Source: Cyrtodaria siliqua
Taxonomy: Eukaryota; Mollusca; Bivalvia; Adapedonta; Hiatellidae
Assembly: GCA_037043455.1 (NCBI GenBank)
Contig: JAWPHD010005589.1
Coordinates: 96,334-160,333 of the forward strand
Reading direction: 5' to 3'
Length of the DNA stretch: 64,000 nucleotides
Under the pieces are notes generated by a model that did no database searches, was not told the origin of the DNA, and saw only the letters and a list, made by a program, of their open reading frames with translations. Position 1 is the first letter of the stretch, and every line of letters begins with the position of its first letter. The position numbers and the translations under genes are program-made. Below, piece by piece: positions 44,035 through 55,749 of the stretch.

Positions 44035-45185
44035 CAAGAGGTCAATGACCTTGAAACTCTACTAATTGATTTTGATTTCAGGAAGTAGTCGATACAAACT
44101 TGCTTTTTGAAAATCTATTTTTAGCCGTAGCGGCCATCTTGAAATTCCGGCCGACCTGAAATTTTGCTTGGATCAATTAGACATCAAGAGCAGCTTTCCT
44201 GTGAAGTCTCATGGAAATCCGTCAAGTAGTTTCAGAGGAGTAGTCGCTACAAGTTTTCATTATATAATTCTATGTAAACAAAGATGGCCGCTGACAGCCA
44301 TGTTTAACATTGAATCGAAATGATGTTCGACTCCTATAACCATCATGCCATGCTGATCATTTTAGAAAAAGTCCCATATCAGTATCTTTTATAGTTTTCA
44401 AGAAGTATTCGCTACAAACTTATTTTTTAACAATCTATTTTTAGCCATGGCGGCCAACTTGAATTTCTGGCCGACCTGAAATTTTGCTAAGATCATTTAG
44501 ACATGAAGAGCAACATTCATGTGAAGTTTCATGAAAATCCATCAAGTAGTTTCAGAGGAGTAGTCGCTACAAGTTTTCATGATATAACTCTATGTAAATA
44601 AAGATGGCCACTGGCAGCCATGTTTAACGTCGAATCAAAATAATGTTCGACTCGAATAACCATCATGTCATGCTGATCATTTTAGAAAAAGTCACATATC
44701 AATATCACTTATAGTTTTCAAGAAGTAGTCGCTACAAACTTATGTTTTTTAAATCTATTTTTGACTGTGGCGGCCATCTTGAATATCTGGCCGATCTGAA
44801 ATTTTGCTAGGATCAATTAGACATGAAGAGCAACATTCCTGTGAAGTTTCATGGAAATCCGTTAAGTAGTTTCAGAGGAGTAGTGGCTACAAGTTTTCAT
44901 TATATAACTCTATGTAAACAAAGATGGCTACTGACGGCTATGTTTAACATCGAATTAGAACGATTTTTGACAAGGACCAACATCATGTCATGCTGTATTA
45001 TTTTTAGGAAAAGTCCCATATGAATATCACTTATAGTTTTCAAGAAGTAGTCGCTACAAACTTGTATTTTGAAAATCTTTTTTTAGCCATGGCGGCCATC
45101 TTGTATTTCCGGCCGACCTGAAATTTTGCTAGAATCAATTAAGACATGAAGAGCAACATTCGTGTGAAGTTTCATGAAAATCTCT
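44035..45185 (+). repeat. Satellite 2 array, unit about 320 bp
   Basis: About 3.5 units. Landmarks are 'aagtagtcgctacaaactt' (near 44084, 44405, 44723, 45045), 'ggcggccatcttgaattt', 'agtttcatgaaaatccgtca' and 'aacaaagatggccgctg'. The same unit forms the array at 60.1-61.8 kb. Confidence 0.88.
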
Positions 45186-45189
45186 GATC

Positions 45190-45650
45190 AGTGGAGCTAA
45201 GAACAGGTTATCTACTGGTCATGACCAACCATCCTTTCAAGGTTGAGGACCGTAGGACCAACCGTTGTGTAGTTATTGATCGGACATCTTTAGATAGCGA
45301 ATGTGACCGCGACCTTGAACTTTGATGTAGTGACCCCAAAATGAATAGGTGTCATCTAGTTGTAATGGTAAAGCGTTCTTCCGAGTTTGGGGGCCCTAGG
45401 TCCAACCATTCTGTAGTTATTGATCGGACATCGTTTCGATAGTTAATGTCAACACGACCTTGACCTTTGACCTAGTGACCCCAAAATCAATAAGGGCCAT
45501 CGACTGGTCATGAGCAACCATCCCTCTAAGTTTGGGTACCCTTCTGCCAACCATTCTGTAGTTATTGATCGGACACCGTTTGGATAGTCAATGTTAGCGC
45601 GGATGTAACCTTTGACCTGGTGACACCAAAATCAATAGGGGTCAAAATGA
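45190..45650 (+). repeat. Satellite 1 array, three units of about 145 bp
   Basis: Landmarks 'tagttattgatcggacatc' near 45270, 45415 and 45555, with 'gaccttgacctttgacctag' at 45460. It ends at 'tttgttgtggggagcaata'. Confidence 0.85.
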
Positions 45651-46600
45651 ACATGGCGCTCCGACCACACTTTGTTGTGGGGAGCAATAATCTATTAATT
45701 GAAGGGCACTGGCTTAGTCGTTGCTGGGGTGACAGGGCCCTCATTTGGTCATTTCCGCCGCCGTTATTCGGCAGCAGTCCCCCACCTGAAAAGTATCTTT
45801 TTTTCCCCCAAAAATTGATATTTTTCCCCCTCAGAAATTCGTAAAAAAAAAAAAATAAAAAAAATAAAAAAAAAAAAAAATTTTTTTTTATTTTTTTTTT
45901 TAAAAAAAATCCGATTTTCAAGACGATATGCTCACGATGTCGTGTTTACCGGTTTGAAAAAGACGTTTTGATTATTATTAGACTGGTTTTAGACTGTTTA
46001 TCGTGCACAGGACGTTTTAACTATTATCGGGCACTGACTCAACCAGATGCCCAACTGGACAGGGCAATAGGTTTTTTTCGGGATAAAAAGAAGAGAAGGG
46101 TTGACTTTTAATGTGGATCTCCGATGAAAACATGCCATTGATGGTTATTAAGTGGAGTTTTTTTATCAGAAAAAGAACCAGATGGTTGACGAATGTATGT
46201 TTATAAAGTGAAACGTGTTAATCAAACAGATTTTTTTATTTGTTGTAAAAATTCCCCCCAGTTACAAAAATTCCCCCTTCTGAGGGCTGCGGGCCCCTTC
46301 CCCCAAAGTAGCGTGAGGGCCCTGGGTGATTTACGGAAGAATAACCGTGTGACAACCTGCTGTAAGGATGAGTATTACTAGTAACTACCAAAATATAACG
46401 GTCATGATTGAATAATTGGTAGGGAACTGAAGAAGTGAAGGGACACTACAAAATCTGAAATGAAGATTGCGGTGCATCCCTTTAAGTGGGGTGCATGAGA
46501 TGTTGTAGATTTGGCGGAAAGGGACAAATGAGAATAGGTATTTTGTTGAAAAATATGTTTAATATACAAAAACAACATTACTGATGTGGAAAAAAACAAT
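45651..46600. other. Unassigned DNA with an A/T homopolymer block
   Basis: At 45842-45910 A-runs are followed directly by T-runs (aaaaaaaaaatttttttttta), a strong cruciform-prone palindrome or an assembly-sensitive spot. C-rich blocks with 'ttcccccttctgagggctgc' (46270) and 'cagtcccccacctgaaaag' (45775) look like a dispersed repeat. Confidence 0.5.
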
Positions 46601-46625
46601 TGTATGTACAACTCAGTGTGTCAGG

Positions 46626-46702
46626 TCCCTGCCAAGACTTGAACTTGAATCTCTTTTCTCGAAAGAAAAGTGTGTTTCCTTACACTACAGAGATCGCCCA
46701 GA
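46626..46702 (-). mobile_element. tRNA-Glu-like SINE head or tRNA pseudogene
   Basis: The minus strand reads gatctctgtagtgtaaggaa, then an anticodon arm with cttttctttcgagaaaag (TTC in the loop), then 'attcaagttcaagtcttggc' as a T arm. The acceptor stem is not convincing, so it is a derivative. Confidence 0.4.
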
Positions 46703-46834
46703 CATCACAAAAAGAGTGTACAAAACTAAGTGAAATTAATAAAGATGTAGATAAAAAGAATGTCAAACTAAAACTAGAAATTGTTATTGGACAAAAACGT
46801 ATGGCTCCCCACTCGCCCAAACAGACATAATTGA

Positions 46835-47960
46835 CGTCTCTAGGTCCAACCGTTCTCATTGATCTGAGATCGTTTTGATATTCAATACCCCTGTGACTGT
46901 ATCTACAACCTGTATCAGTAATATTTATTGGTCAACCATCCTTCCAAGTTTGAGGACCCTAGGTCCAACCATTCTCTAGTTATTGATTGGACATTGTTTT
47001 GTTATTGATCGGGGATCGTTTTGATATCAATAGGGGTCATGTTCTGGTCATGACCAACCATCCTTGCAAGTTTGAGGACCCTAGGTCCAACCATTCTCTA
47101 GTTATTGATCGGACATCGCTTTGATAGTCAATGTCGTCGCTAGCTTGACCTTTGACCTAGTGACCCCAAAATCAAAAGGGGTCATCTGCTGGTCATGACC
47201 AACCATCCTTACAAGTTTGAGAACCCTAGGTCCAACCATTCTCTAGTTATTGATCAGACATCGTTTGATAGTCAATGTCACCGCGATCTTGACCTTTGAC
47301 CTAGTGAACATCGATTTGATAGTCACTGTCACACGATGTTGACCTTTACCTAGCGAATTCAAAATCAATAGGGGTCATCTACTGGTCATGACCAACCATC
47401 CTTCCAAGTTTGAGGACCCTAGGTCTAACCATTGTGTAGTTATTGATCGGATATCGTTTTGATAGTCAATGTCACTGCGACCTTGACCTTAAACCTAGTG
47501 ACCCCAAAATCAATAGGGGTCATCTACTGGTCATGACCAACCATCCTTCCAAGTTTGAGGACCCTAGGTCCAACCATTGTGTAGTTATTGATCGATATAG
47601 TTTTGAGTCAATGTCACCGCGACCTTGACCTTTGACTAAGTGACCCCAAAATCAATAGGGGTCATGTACTGGTCATGACCAACCATCCTTTCAAGTCTGA
47701 AGACCCTAGGTCAAACCATTCTCTAGTTATTGATCGGAATCTTTTTGATAGTCAATGTCACCGCGACCTTGACCTTTGACCTAGTGACCCCAAAATCAAT
47801 AGGGGTCATCTAATAGTCATGATCAACCATCCTTCTAAATTTGAGGACCATAGGTCCAACCATTCTCTAGTTATTGATCGGACATCGTTTGTGACACAGA
47901 CAGACAGCACAAAATCAATATGGCTCCCCTCCACACTTTGTGTGGGGGAGCCATAACTAT
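46835..47960 (+). repeat. Satellite 1 array, seven to eight units of about 145 bp
   Basis: Unit blocks are 'ggtcatctactggtcatgac', 'caaccatccttccaagtttg', 'aggaccctaggtccaaccat', 'ctagttattgatcggacatc' and 'gaccttgacctttgacctag', then 'tgaccccaaaatcaatagg'. The array ends with 'cacactttgtgtgggggagc' after 'gacacagacagacagc'. Some units are shortened. Confidence 0.92.
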
Positions 47961-48055
47961 CACAGAGTTATTAATACCCTTGCAAACGCATAACCCATGA
48001 CTTCATGTATATGCGCAGTTCCACTTCATACTGATGCTTCTCACAATGTTTGGGG

Positions 48056-48470
48056 TATGACAGAGGTCATAGTGACCTTATTTTGGTATGCGACCTACCG
48101 CTATCCCAAGATGTATCAACATACCAAGTTTGGTATTTCTAAGTGTTATTGTATTGAAAATATGGTCCGGACAAGCATTTTCTATGACAGAGGTCACAGG
48201 TCAAGGTCACAATTACCTTATTCTGGTACGCGACACATCACCATCCCAAGATGTATCTAAATACCAAGTTTGCTATCTCTAAGACTTAGTGTTATAGTAT
48301 TAAAAATACGGTCTGGACAAGCATTTTCTATGACAGAGGTCACAGGTCAAGGTCACAGTGGCCTTATTTTGGTAGGCGACACACAGCTATCCCAAGATGT
48401 ATCCACATACCAAGTCTGGTATCTCTAAGTGTTATAGTATTGAAAATACGGTGCAGACAAGAGGTGAAAG
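48056..48470 (+). repeat. Tandem repeat, three units of about 140 bp
   Basis: Blocks 'tatgacagaggtcacaggtc', 'aaggtcacagtgaccttatt', 'cccaagatgtatc(c/a)a(c/a)ataccaa' and 'gtattgaaaatacggtc(t)ggacaag'. Confidence 0.85.
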
Positions 48471-48479
48471 TGTCTGTGG

Positions 48480-50455
48480 ATGTTCTACTGGCTAAATGTG
48501 CAGGGGACCGCAACACATTTTCAACATTCATTCAACCGGCACATGGCAATGATATAGGTCACTAGTTGTTGAATGCCAGCCAGGGTAGCAGGAGAACTAG
48601 TCTGTACAAAGTAAGTGTATTACAGGGTTCCCACAGTTTTTTGAGAACAAAATTCAAGGTCTTTTCCAGGTTTTTCCACTGTTTTCAAGGACAATTTATA
48701 AATACCAGTGTTTGTCCGACACCGTTGTTGCAAAAACGTTAAATTGTTCGCAGTACTAATATGTGACACCACACAAGATGTTAGTTTATTGTTTTTGACA
48801 AGTATTGACTTTAACCCGCTGTTTTTTAGGCTGTTCTCCCTCCTATGAAGGAAATTTAGTGTTGACATTTAACTTGTTCTCAGACGACATGCTTTATCGA
48901 TTCAAATGATTAGACGCTTGCATATACGACGGAACATTGCGAGTTTTATTTGAAAATACTCGGCTAAAATCGCCAACATATTTTATGAGTCAACCGGTGA
49001 GGTAACGAATTTGTACGACAGCGATCGAAAACAAAAGTACAATTTGGGGTTCATATTTCATTGATCAGAACATTAACACATCTTTACGACTGTTCACGAA
49101 TACCAATGGTTATTTTTAATGGGCTTACTAGGTCATTCGCCAAATCGCCATAGGCGTAAAGTAACCTGAACTGGCGAATGAAAACCGTAAGAAATACACA
49201 CCAAATTCTCCAGACATCGGCGGTCTGGCGAATCCAAATTTCCGACCGATTTTGTCTAAAAGATCTCGGAAAATCCTGAATTCTAATTCACAAAGTCTTT
49301 CACTGTTTATAAGCCACTATAGCTGAGTGTTTTAGCTAATTAGTGACAATCAATTTAGATCGATAAACTAATTATGTCAGCGTTTAGTGAAAACCAGCGT
49401 TTATTGAAAACCAAATTGTCGGTGCGATAAGACTCCGCCCACTGTTACGCCTCTTGCTGTCAATCAACTGGTTTGTGTCCCCGCGCTCAACATTATCTGT
49501 CATATAAAGTTGTGACATTATTCACAGATTTTAACTGCGTGATCGAGCCGGGTAAAACATAAAATAATGTGGCGCCCTCTAGCGGCCAAAATGGCTGATC
49601 AAAACAGAAAATTTGAAAATGTTTGCTTACGAATTAGCAAGAGATACTCAGCCCGTCTGTGTTTTTGAACTTTACAATCACTGATAAGTGTTAAAGGAGC
49701 ACATGGCAATCTTGAGTTTTCAAAAACTAGCAGCGCCCCGTTAGTTTTTATCATTAATGTTAATTATAAGAATTGTAGTAAGCCATTTGTTTTTGCATAT
49801 TATTATTTTATATCTTATTGCACCAGTATTATATTAAAAAACTTATAGTATAATAAGACGAAATAGTGAATACTTAAAATTTGATTTATTTAAATGTAAC
49901 CAGGGTAAAAGTAAAAATGATACTGGATATATAAATTGTGACACCCATTTCAATTACTGCAAGATTGCCATGTGGACCTTTAAGTGCCTACTAATTAGTT
50001 GTACACATGGTAGCGTAAACTGGAACAATGGAAAGTGTGAACCGGTGTTTAATCGGCTGTTTCTGAATTGGGTTCATTTTATGGTTGATTGTTCAATCAA
50101 CATGAAACAATACAAAAGGTGCGATTACTCAAAATAATGGTGTATGTATTATTTCTGAATTTGCAGCACGGTCTTTCTAGATTCTTTGGAACTCGTGTTA
50201 GTTGAACTTGTATATGCCTCAGTTTAGCCTTACATTTTCTAAATATATTGCTATTTATTTTATTTCTCTGCATGTTAGCATATTGAAATGCATTTAATGA
50301 AAATAGTAAATGGTGAAAAGAGTCTGCATTTTTGTATTTTCTCATTATATATGCATGCATTCATTCTGTCCTTGTTTAAATATCAGTCTTTACAATTTTT
50401 AAGAATTAAAATTACATTAAATTAAATACAGTTTTTACAAAGTTTTCCCGGTATG
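48480..50455. other. Mostly single-copy DNA
   Basis: A small dispersed repeat ('aaaattcaaggtcttttccagg') lies at 48645-48700. A short ORF MADQNRKFENVCLRISKRYS starts at 49591 in a good context (ccaaaATGGCTG) just after the CTCF-type motif, but has no donor and ends after 25 codons. The ORF at 50360 (minus) has no support. Confidence 0.35.
49571..49586 (-). promoter_or_regulatory. CTCF-type motif
   Basis: ggcgccctctagcggc; on the minus strand GCCGCTAGAGGGCGCC fits about 13 of 14 positions of CCASYAGRKGGCRS. Confidence 0.45.
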
Positions 50456-50459
50456 GGAA

Positions 50460-50650
50460 GCATGATATTGTGTCCTTTAATGGGGCATAACACCGCCAAA
50501 AGTCATTCAACTGGAACACAACAATCACATGCACAACTACACATGGCACTAATCATCCCTGCCATTGTATCAAGAACAGAAATGTGACAAAGTTTGTGTA
50601 TTAAAACTTTAAAGAACTCATTAACCAGTACACAACAATGGCAATGCAAC
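50460..50650 (+). repeat. Dispersed repeat fragment of the 63.3-kb family
   Basis: 'aacaccgccaaaagtcattcaa', 'tggcactaatcatccctgcc' and 'aagtttgtgtattaaaactttaaag' match blocks at 63290-63600. Confidence 0.65.
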
Positions 50651-50654
50651 TAGG

Positions 50655-51280
50655 CTTGGTATAGTTCTATGACATAAAACGTCACAGAACAGCTACAGAT
50701 AAGTAACGTATTTGCGTAAATTCCCAGTTAAAACTCCCTAAATTACCGGTAGGCTAAATACACAATTAAATTACTTTATCGGTGCGTACCAATTATTTTC
50801 AACAAATTAATTACACAAAATAACCGTTTTTGTCAGCATATCATATTTTATCCATTACCGTGAAGACGGCCAATATCAAATGGAATACATCGCCGTTTCC
50901 AGTCAATTCTGAAATAAGCGAGCCATTGAGATTGGCTAAATGTGACTGGTTATCAAGTTTATTTTTTTTCATTCGAAAGTAAATCCTTCAGGAACAAAAT
51001 TGTTGTATTCAGTGACAGTCTAGTCTATTTTTAATTATTTGGCATCACCGAAGCACTCAACTTTCTCTGTATGTCAACATGGCTAAAAGAGGCCCAGGTG
51101 TTTGAACTCATTGCAAGAATATTCATTATCGCTAAATATTAATAACTACCTCAGAACACAATAATAATTAACGTTGCGACGTTGAGTCGTGACGTCAATA
51201 AAGTGTTGCCGACGTCAACATCATCCGCCAATAACGTTCAATAAAGCGAATATTTGTTTGCAAAAACGTAATTTAAAATG
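50655..51280. other. Single-copy DNA without supported gene
   Basis: A CRE (tgacgtca) is at 51190-51197. No exon can be tied to it. Confidence 0.3.
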
Positions 51281-51284
51281 TAAT

Positions 51285-51446
51285 AGATTATTTAACTGCT
51301 GGGATCGACTATGGGTAATCCTTTACTTCATGGTAGACGTGCTTTGTTTTTTTTACTCACACGCATGCGCCCGTTCATGAAAAAAACTACACGCCTACCT
51401 CTTGTGAGAGATTTCCCTATAATCGATCCCAGCAGTTAAATAATCT
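51285..51446. mobile_element. Short MITE (162 bp)
   Basis: Inverted ends agattatttaactgctggga ... tcccagcagttaaataatct, about 25 bp each with one mismatch region (tcgacta/ataatcga). The interior has no coding content. Confidence 0.8.
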
Positions 51447-51624
51447 CTATATAATTCATATAGGGCCCTGGTTTTGTATCACTGCTTAACATAGAAGTTC
51501 AGAGAGATATTGCACAGGGTATAGTTCTCCCTGTACACTGGAAAGACTACTTTACATCCCTCCGAAGGATGACCTATATTCACAGTACCATGCCCAAGTA
51601 AGATACTGCGGGAGTTTGTTTGAA

Positions 51625-51712
51625 AAATCCGGGATGTGACCCCACTGGAAATCATACACGTGATTTCTGGGACTCGAGTCAAGTATGCTTAACACTTGGC
51701 GACCGCAGGGTT
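51625..51712 (-). mobile_element. Possible tRNA-Ser/Leu-like SINE head
   Basis: 'gcggtcgccaagtgttaagc' looks like an A-box arm, then a long variable arm, then 'ggggtcacatcccgg' as a weak B box. Tentative. Confidence 0.3.
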
Positions 51713-51714
51713 AA

Positions 51715-52220
51715 GTTTCCAAAATTATATGGAAACAAAAGAGCACAAGATGTTTCGAAAGATAAACATTCAAGAAAAATATGTCTGGAGGTCTCCTGAA
51801 ACATGAGTCATACACAAATATCCTAGACACATTCGGTATACACAGGGTCTGAATGACACGGACTACCACAACAGCCATGATTCTCACGTCTCCGTCTAGG
51901 TATTTTGTTCTTCTTTTAGTTTAGATACTACAAATTACCAAATATGCAAACGACGACTAGAAACGTCAGGGAATGTTTATGCACACACAACCTTCCAATT
52001 GTTCACTCGAATTTTTAAACACGCAGAATGAATAACAAATACGTAGTCTAGATCATCTGCGACGCTTGCTTGTTTACAAAATTATCAGGCGTCGAACATG
52101 ATCAAGACTAATTTCATGTAGATCAATCCGTGACAACACAAAACATTCATAAACTAAAAATGTGTGCTAACTTTATTGACACGTATGACAGTGGAGAGTT
52201 TAAACTTGCACATATTCTAC
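51715..52220. other. Single-copy DNA
   Basis: Nothing supported. Confidence 0.3.
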
Positions 52221-52224
52221 TTAC

Positions 52225-52330
52225 GATAAATTGTTCCGCTCTCACTGGAGCGCTCTTGCTGCACAGAAGAAAACAAAATGGAGGAATGGCCGAATCAAAA
52301 CGGAAATGGATTGCTATGACGTCAGCCTGT
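52225..52330 (-). promoter_or_regulatory. Candidate CRE promoter with a non-coding first exon
   Basis: A CRE (52317-52324), then on the minus strand 'ggccattcctccattttg' (YY1-like), and then a strong donor tatc|GTAAGTAG at 52224. An acceptor-like 'tgtttctgtgcag'-type site (ttcttctgtgcag) lies at 52259, so 52258-52225 could also be a tiny internal exon. No ATG in the exon. The gene body would run to lower coordinates and is not identifiable. Confidence 0.3.
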
Positions 52331-52662
52331 TCCAGTAACACATTACTTTCAATGAAAAGCCTCCCGATTTTTCGCGAAATACATGCTACTCCTGCAGTTG
52401 AAGACGCAGTATGCAAATTTCCCTAAAATACCTCAGGCTTGCGCGAGCCAAAACAATGCATGTGTACACGTATGACACCAACTATCTATTCCATGACATT
52501 GACACCTGCATATCCCACACTTTTCAAAATTGACTGCACTGACTACTGTCAGAAATGTTATTACATAATGCATTCCTTTCTGCATGTTGAGTTAGCTACC
52601 ATAGAAACAGCAAGCGTGTGGCACTTGATTCAGAGGGTTACCGTAAAGCATATTTACATATG

Positions 52663-53534
52663 CAGTTGCTGCCACGCGGATTACAACTTTTTCGCAGCAT
52701 CCCCGCGGCCGTTCTTCAATCGAAGTCACAAATCCGCGCGATCGTACCGCGGATTGTCACCCGAAATATCGCGGGGATTCCCTGCGACTGTAAAAATCGC
52801 CGCGATTGCAAAATCCAGTCTTGAAAGAAAGAAATCACCGCGATTCTCCGTGATAGATACGCGGGGGAACACGGGGGAAATTAGAGCACGGATCAATGAA
52901 AAATGTAATAAAAATGATAAATACAATGAACAATTTTGGAAGCAATACGTATTTCAAACTTTTAATGCATTTAATAACTCGTGTTTTTTGTTTTTGTTGT
53001 CCAAAAGTCGCATTTCTCTTCACCGGACATAAATTGGCTACCCACAATCCTTTGCGATGTGTGTACCTATTAACAAGGCGGCACTAATAACGGGTTTATG
53101 ACCCAGAATTCTTTACAATTTTTCGGAATATTTCTGACTAAAGAACCCATCGATGTATTAATAACCAACAGCAGAATAGTAAAATATGTTAAAATAACGA
53201 TTAATTTGAATTTTCCGAAAACAAAAATAAAATTGTCTTCTGCTTCGGGTTTTTAATAGTTATTGAATAACAATGCATTAAATTGACTGCACAATTGTAC
53301 ATTGATACTGAAGATAAATCGCGGCGATGGCCTACGATTTCACACCGGGTAAAGCGGTGTGCAAATTAAAACAGATCACGGCGAATCGCGGTGATTGTGC
53401 CGCGGTGGAAAAAATGTATTATCCCCGCGATGAGCGGGCTGTCCGTGGATCGCGGGGACAAAATCAGTGTGTCCGTGGTGAGATAAAATCGCCGCGATGA
53501 GTGGGATTAGTCGTAATCCGCGTGGCAGCAACTG
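52663..53534. mobile_element. hAT-like non-autonomous element with CGCG-rich arms (872 bp)
   Basis: Inverted ends cagttgctgccacgcggatt and its complement. The flanks are TACATATG and TACGTATA, a 6-of-8 match for an 8-bp duplication, and the ends begin CAG, both hAT-like. The outer 180 bp on each side are full of atcgcgg/ccgcgat motifs while the middle 450 bp are AT-rich. The 197-codon ORF across it has no transposase features. Confidence 0.7.
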
Positions 53535-53539
53535 TACGT

Positions 53540-54140
53540 ATACTAACTAAATGTTACCAGTGTGTGAAACAAAACTCTGTAAAACCTTTAGAGCTGATGA
53601 GGTATTTTTAATCTATGGAAGTGTTTATTTTAAAACAAAGACAAAATCAAACAAACAAATCTTGCATTCGACAACTCAAAGTTTGTTTACACTTGCACGA
53701 GTCTGACTCATTATCCGTTTGTGTAACATGTACAGCCACACAAAAAATTAAGGCTTCTAAGTGCAAGTTATGTATTTACTTATAAATAGTAGTGTTACTG
53801 ACTTGTTTTATAAATGATCACAACTGCGTATGTAAATTATTGTATTAAAGCAGTAAAACATAATAGATATTTGTAAATCAATGTCTTATTGTGTAAGAAA
53901 TATTTCATGTTGACATACACTTTTTTAATTAATGTATGACACCTTTTCTATCAACATCATTCACAGCCTTATTATTGATGATTTCTAAAAGCACCGCATT
54001 TTAGCAATCAAAAGGCGCCGCATTTTAGAATACCAAAGAACCAGAAGTGAAACCGAATGATATCCCCTTCAATTTATAACACAAATTTATGATCATGTGT
54101 AAAATAAACACTGCCTTGTCTGTTGAAAAGTTGATTACAT
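53540..54140. other. AT-rich DNA without supported features
   Basis: None seen. Confidence 0.35.
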
Positions 54141-54141
54141 A

Positions 54142-54405
54142 CCAGCAAATGTTACTTGTACTCATGGACATCTAAGTTTAAATTAACATTCGACGTGCAA
54201 AGCAGCCGTCGAAATTAGCACAATCCCGAGACTGGTAAAATGCCTGACAGGCTTGCCCAATATCCAAGAACACCCAGCAAATGTTAATTGTACTCATGGA
54301 TATCTAAGTTTAAATTAACAGTCGAAGCGCAAAGCAGTCGACAAAATTAGCACAATCCCGACAATGCTAAAATGCCTGCCAGGCTTGCCCAATATCCAAG
54401 AACAC
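54142..54405 (+). repeat. Tandem duplication, two 132-bp units
   Basis: Each unit runs from 'agcaaatgtta(c/a)ttgtactca' to 'gcccaatatccaagaacac'. About 10 percent difference between them. Confidence 0.88.
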
Positions 54406-54927
54406 AAGCCCTACGGGCTTGTTGATTTGCCGCTCGTTTCGACGGGAGAAATTGGAATCCAGACGAGGGAACTCCATTAACCAATCGTCCGAGAAACGAT
54501 TTACTAGGAAACAGAACAAAAAGGCAATTGTTCTTACATAGTTTATTAAACGATTAAATGCAGTAAATAGTCACAACTCTGTTTATTTAGCGAAATTGGA
54601 AAAATACAAGAAAACACTTGCCTCGTTGTTATTTTGTTAAGGGTTTCCGGGTTTCTTTCCAAAAGTATGTAGTTCACAGCACAAAAGCAAAATCTATCAG
54701 GCAAAGTCCTCGAAATTTAATGCTTGTGTCCAATCATGATTACCCATTTTCATTTTCTTTTATTGAATATTTTTGATTGCCACATGGCCGCATGAAATTC
54801 AAATTTTGGCCGTCCAGACCATTTTTTACTCGCCACGGCCGACTGCGAATTTGGCAAAGAGGCAATACAACATGAACACATGAAATATATATATATAAGC
54901 AACAAAATTGAATCACTTGCAACATAC

Positions 54928-55037
54928 CGAAGTCAGGTGGCAGGTAAAGTTCAACAAGTTCTCGCTGGAGGGAACCGCTTTTTTCAACAAAATCAACAGG
55001 CTTCACCAACACTGCTAGGACTAGTACGAGAATTCTG
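54928..55037 (-). CDS. Probable internal exon of an unrecognised gene
   Basis: The 110-bp segment lies between ctcttttttcag|C, a good acceptor, and TTCG|GTATGT, a good donor. One frame is open: RILVLVLAVLVKPVDFVEKS then GSLQRELVELYLPPDF. It starts with one base completing a codon and ends with one base of the next. The exon candidate at 56211 ends with two bases of a codon, so the phases fit. The composition is protein-like and no repeat covers it. The family is not recognised. Two MITEs sit between the two exon candidates. Confidence 0.5.
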
Positions 55038-55173
55038 CTGAAAAAAGAGAATATTTGATATAATTAACAGCAGCCCAACATTCTCTGCTTTGGGTTATTT
55101 TTCCAGTCCGACACACAATAAGTGGATAAAGGAAAATTCTAGTTCCCTGTCCAATTGCTGCTATTGCAGTGCA

Positions 55174-55372
55174 CAAGGTATGACAGCGGCCATTTTAGCC
55201 GGGGCGGAATTGCGTAATAATGTATTGGTACCCGATTGTACAACGTAACGCTGATTTGTGTAGGTACCACTGATTCCCTGCAATGACAGTTACGAATGAG
55301 GGTAAACAGTCTATGAATTATGGGATTATTACGTAATTCCGCCCCGGCTAAAATGGCCGCTGTCATACCTTG
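55174..55372. mobile_element. Foldback MITE (199 bp)
   Basis: caaggtatgacagcggccat at the left and atggccgctgtcataccttg at the right, pairing for about 48 bp through 'ttagccggggcggaatt'. It directly abuts the next MITE. Confidence 0.88.
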
Positions 55373-55380
55373 TATATATA

Positions 55381-55748
55381 ATTCATAACTTTCACATCTG
55401 GTCAACTTCCGGTAGGTCAATATATTCAGTAGGTGAAAATAAAGGGGTTTACTCGGACTTTATCCTCAATCTCTATATGAAAAATGAAAATATTAGACCA
55501 TCATTTAAATTAAATGTATCCTTATTGGTGTTTTAAAATCAGACAACACCATAAGATACATAGATGTACACAAAAAACAAAGCTTTTAATATACTTATCT
55601 CTACAAACTAGTTTTATAAAGGGCTAAAGTCAGTTGAGCACCAAGGATAAACACTGAGTTTACCCCCTACCAGAATGTGGAGGTGTTTTATTTTATTGAT
55701 CACTGATTGGTCAAATTATTTTGATGATGACATGTGAAAGTTATGAAT
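55381..55748. mobile_element. MITE, family 1, copy 2 (368 bp)
   Basis: attcataactttcacat ... atgtgaaagttatgaat, 17-bp perfect ends, flanked by TATATA and ATA. Same family as 1889-2258. Confidence 0.88.
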
Positions 55749-55749
55749 A

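Noticed and set aside
52439..53032. 197-codon ORF as a transposase
   Set aside because: No DDE or zinc motifs, and it crosses one arm and the AT-rich centre of the element.
54690..54770. Minus-strand peptide ending WTQALNFEDFA as the terminal exon of the 55-56 kb gene
   Set aside because: No acceptable acceptor, and the phase does not fit the donor at 54927.
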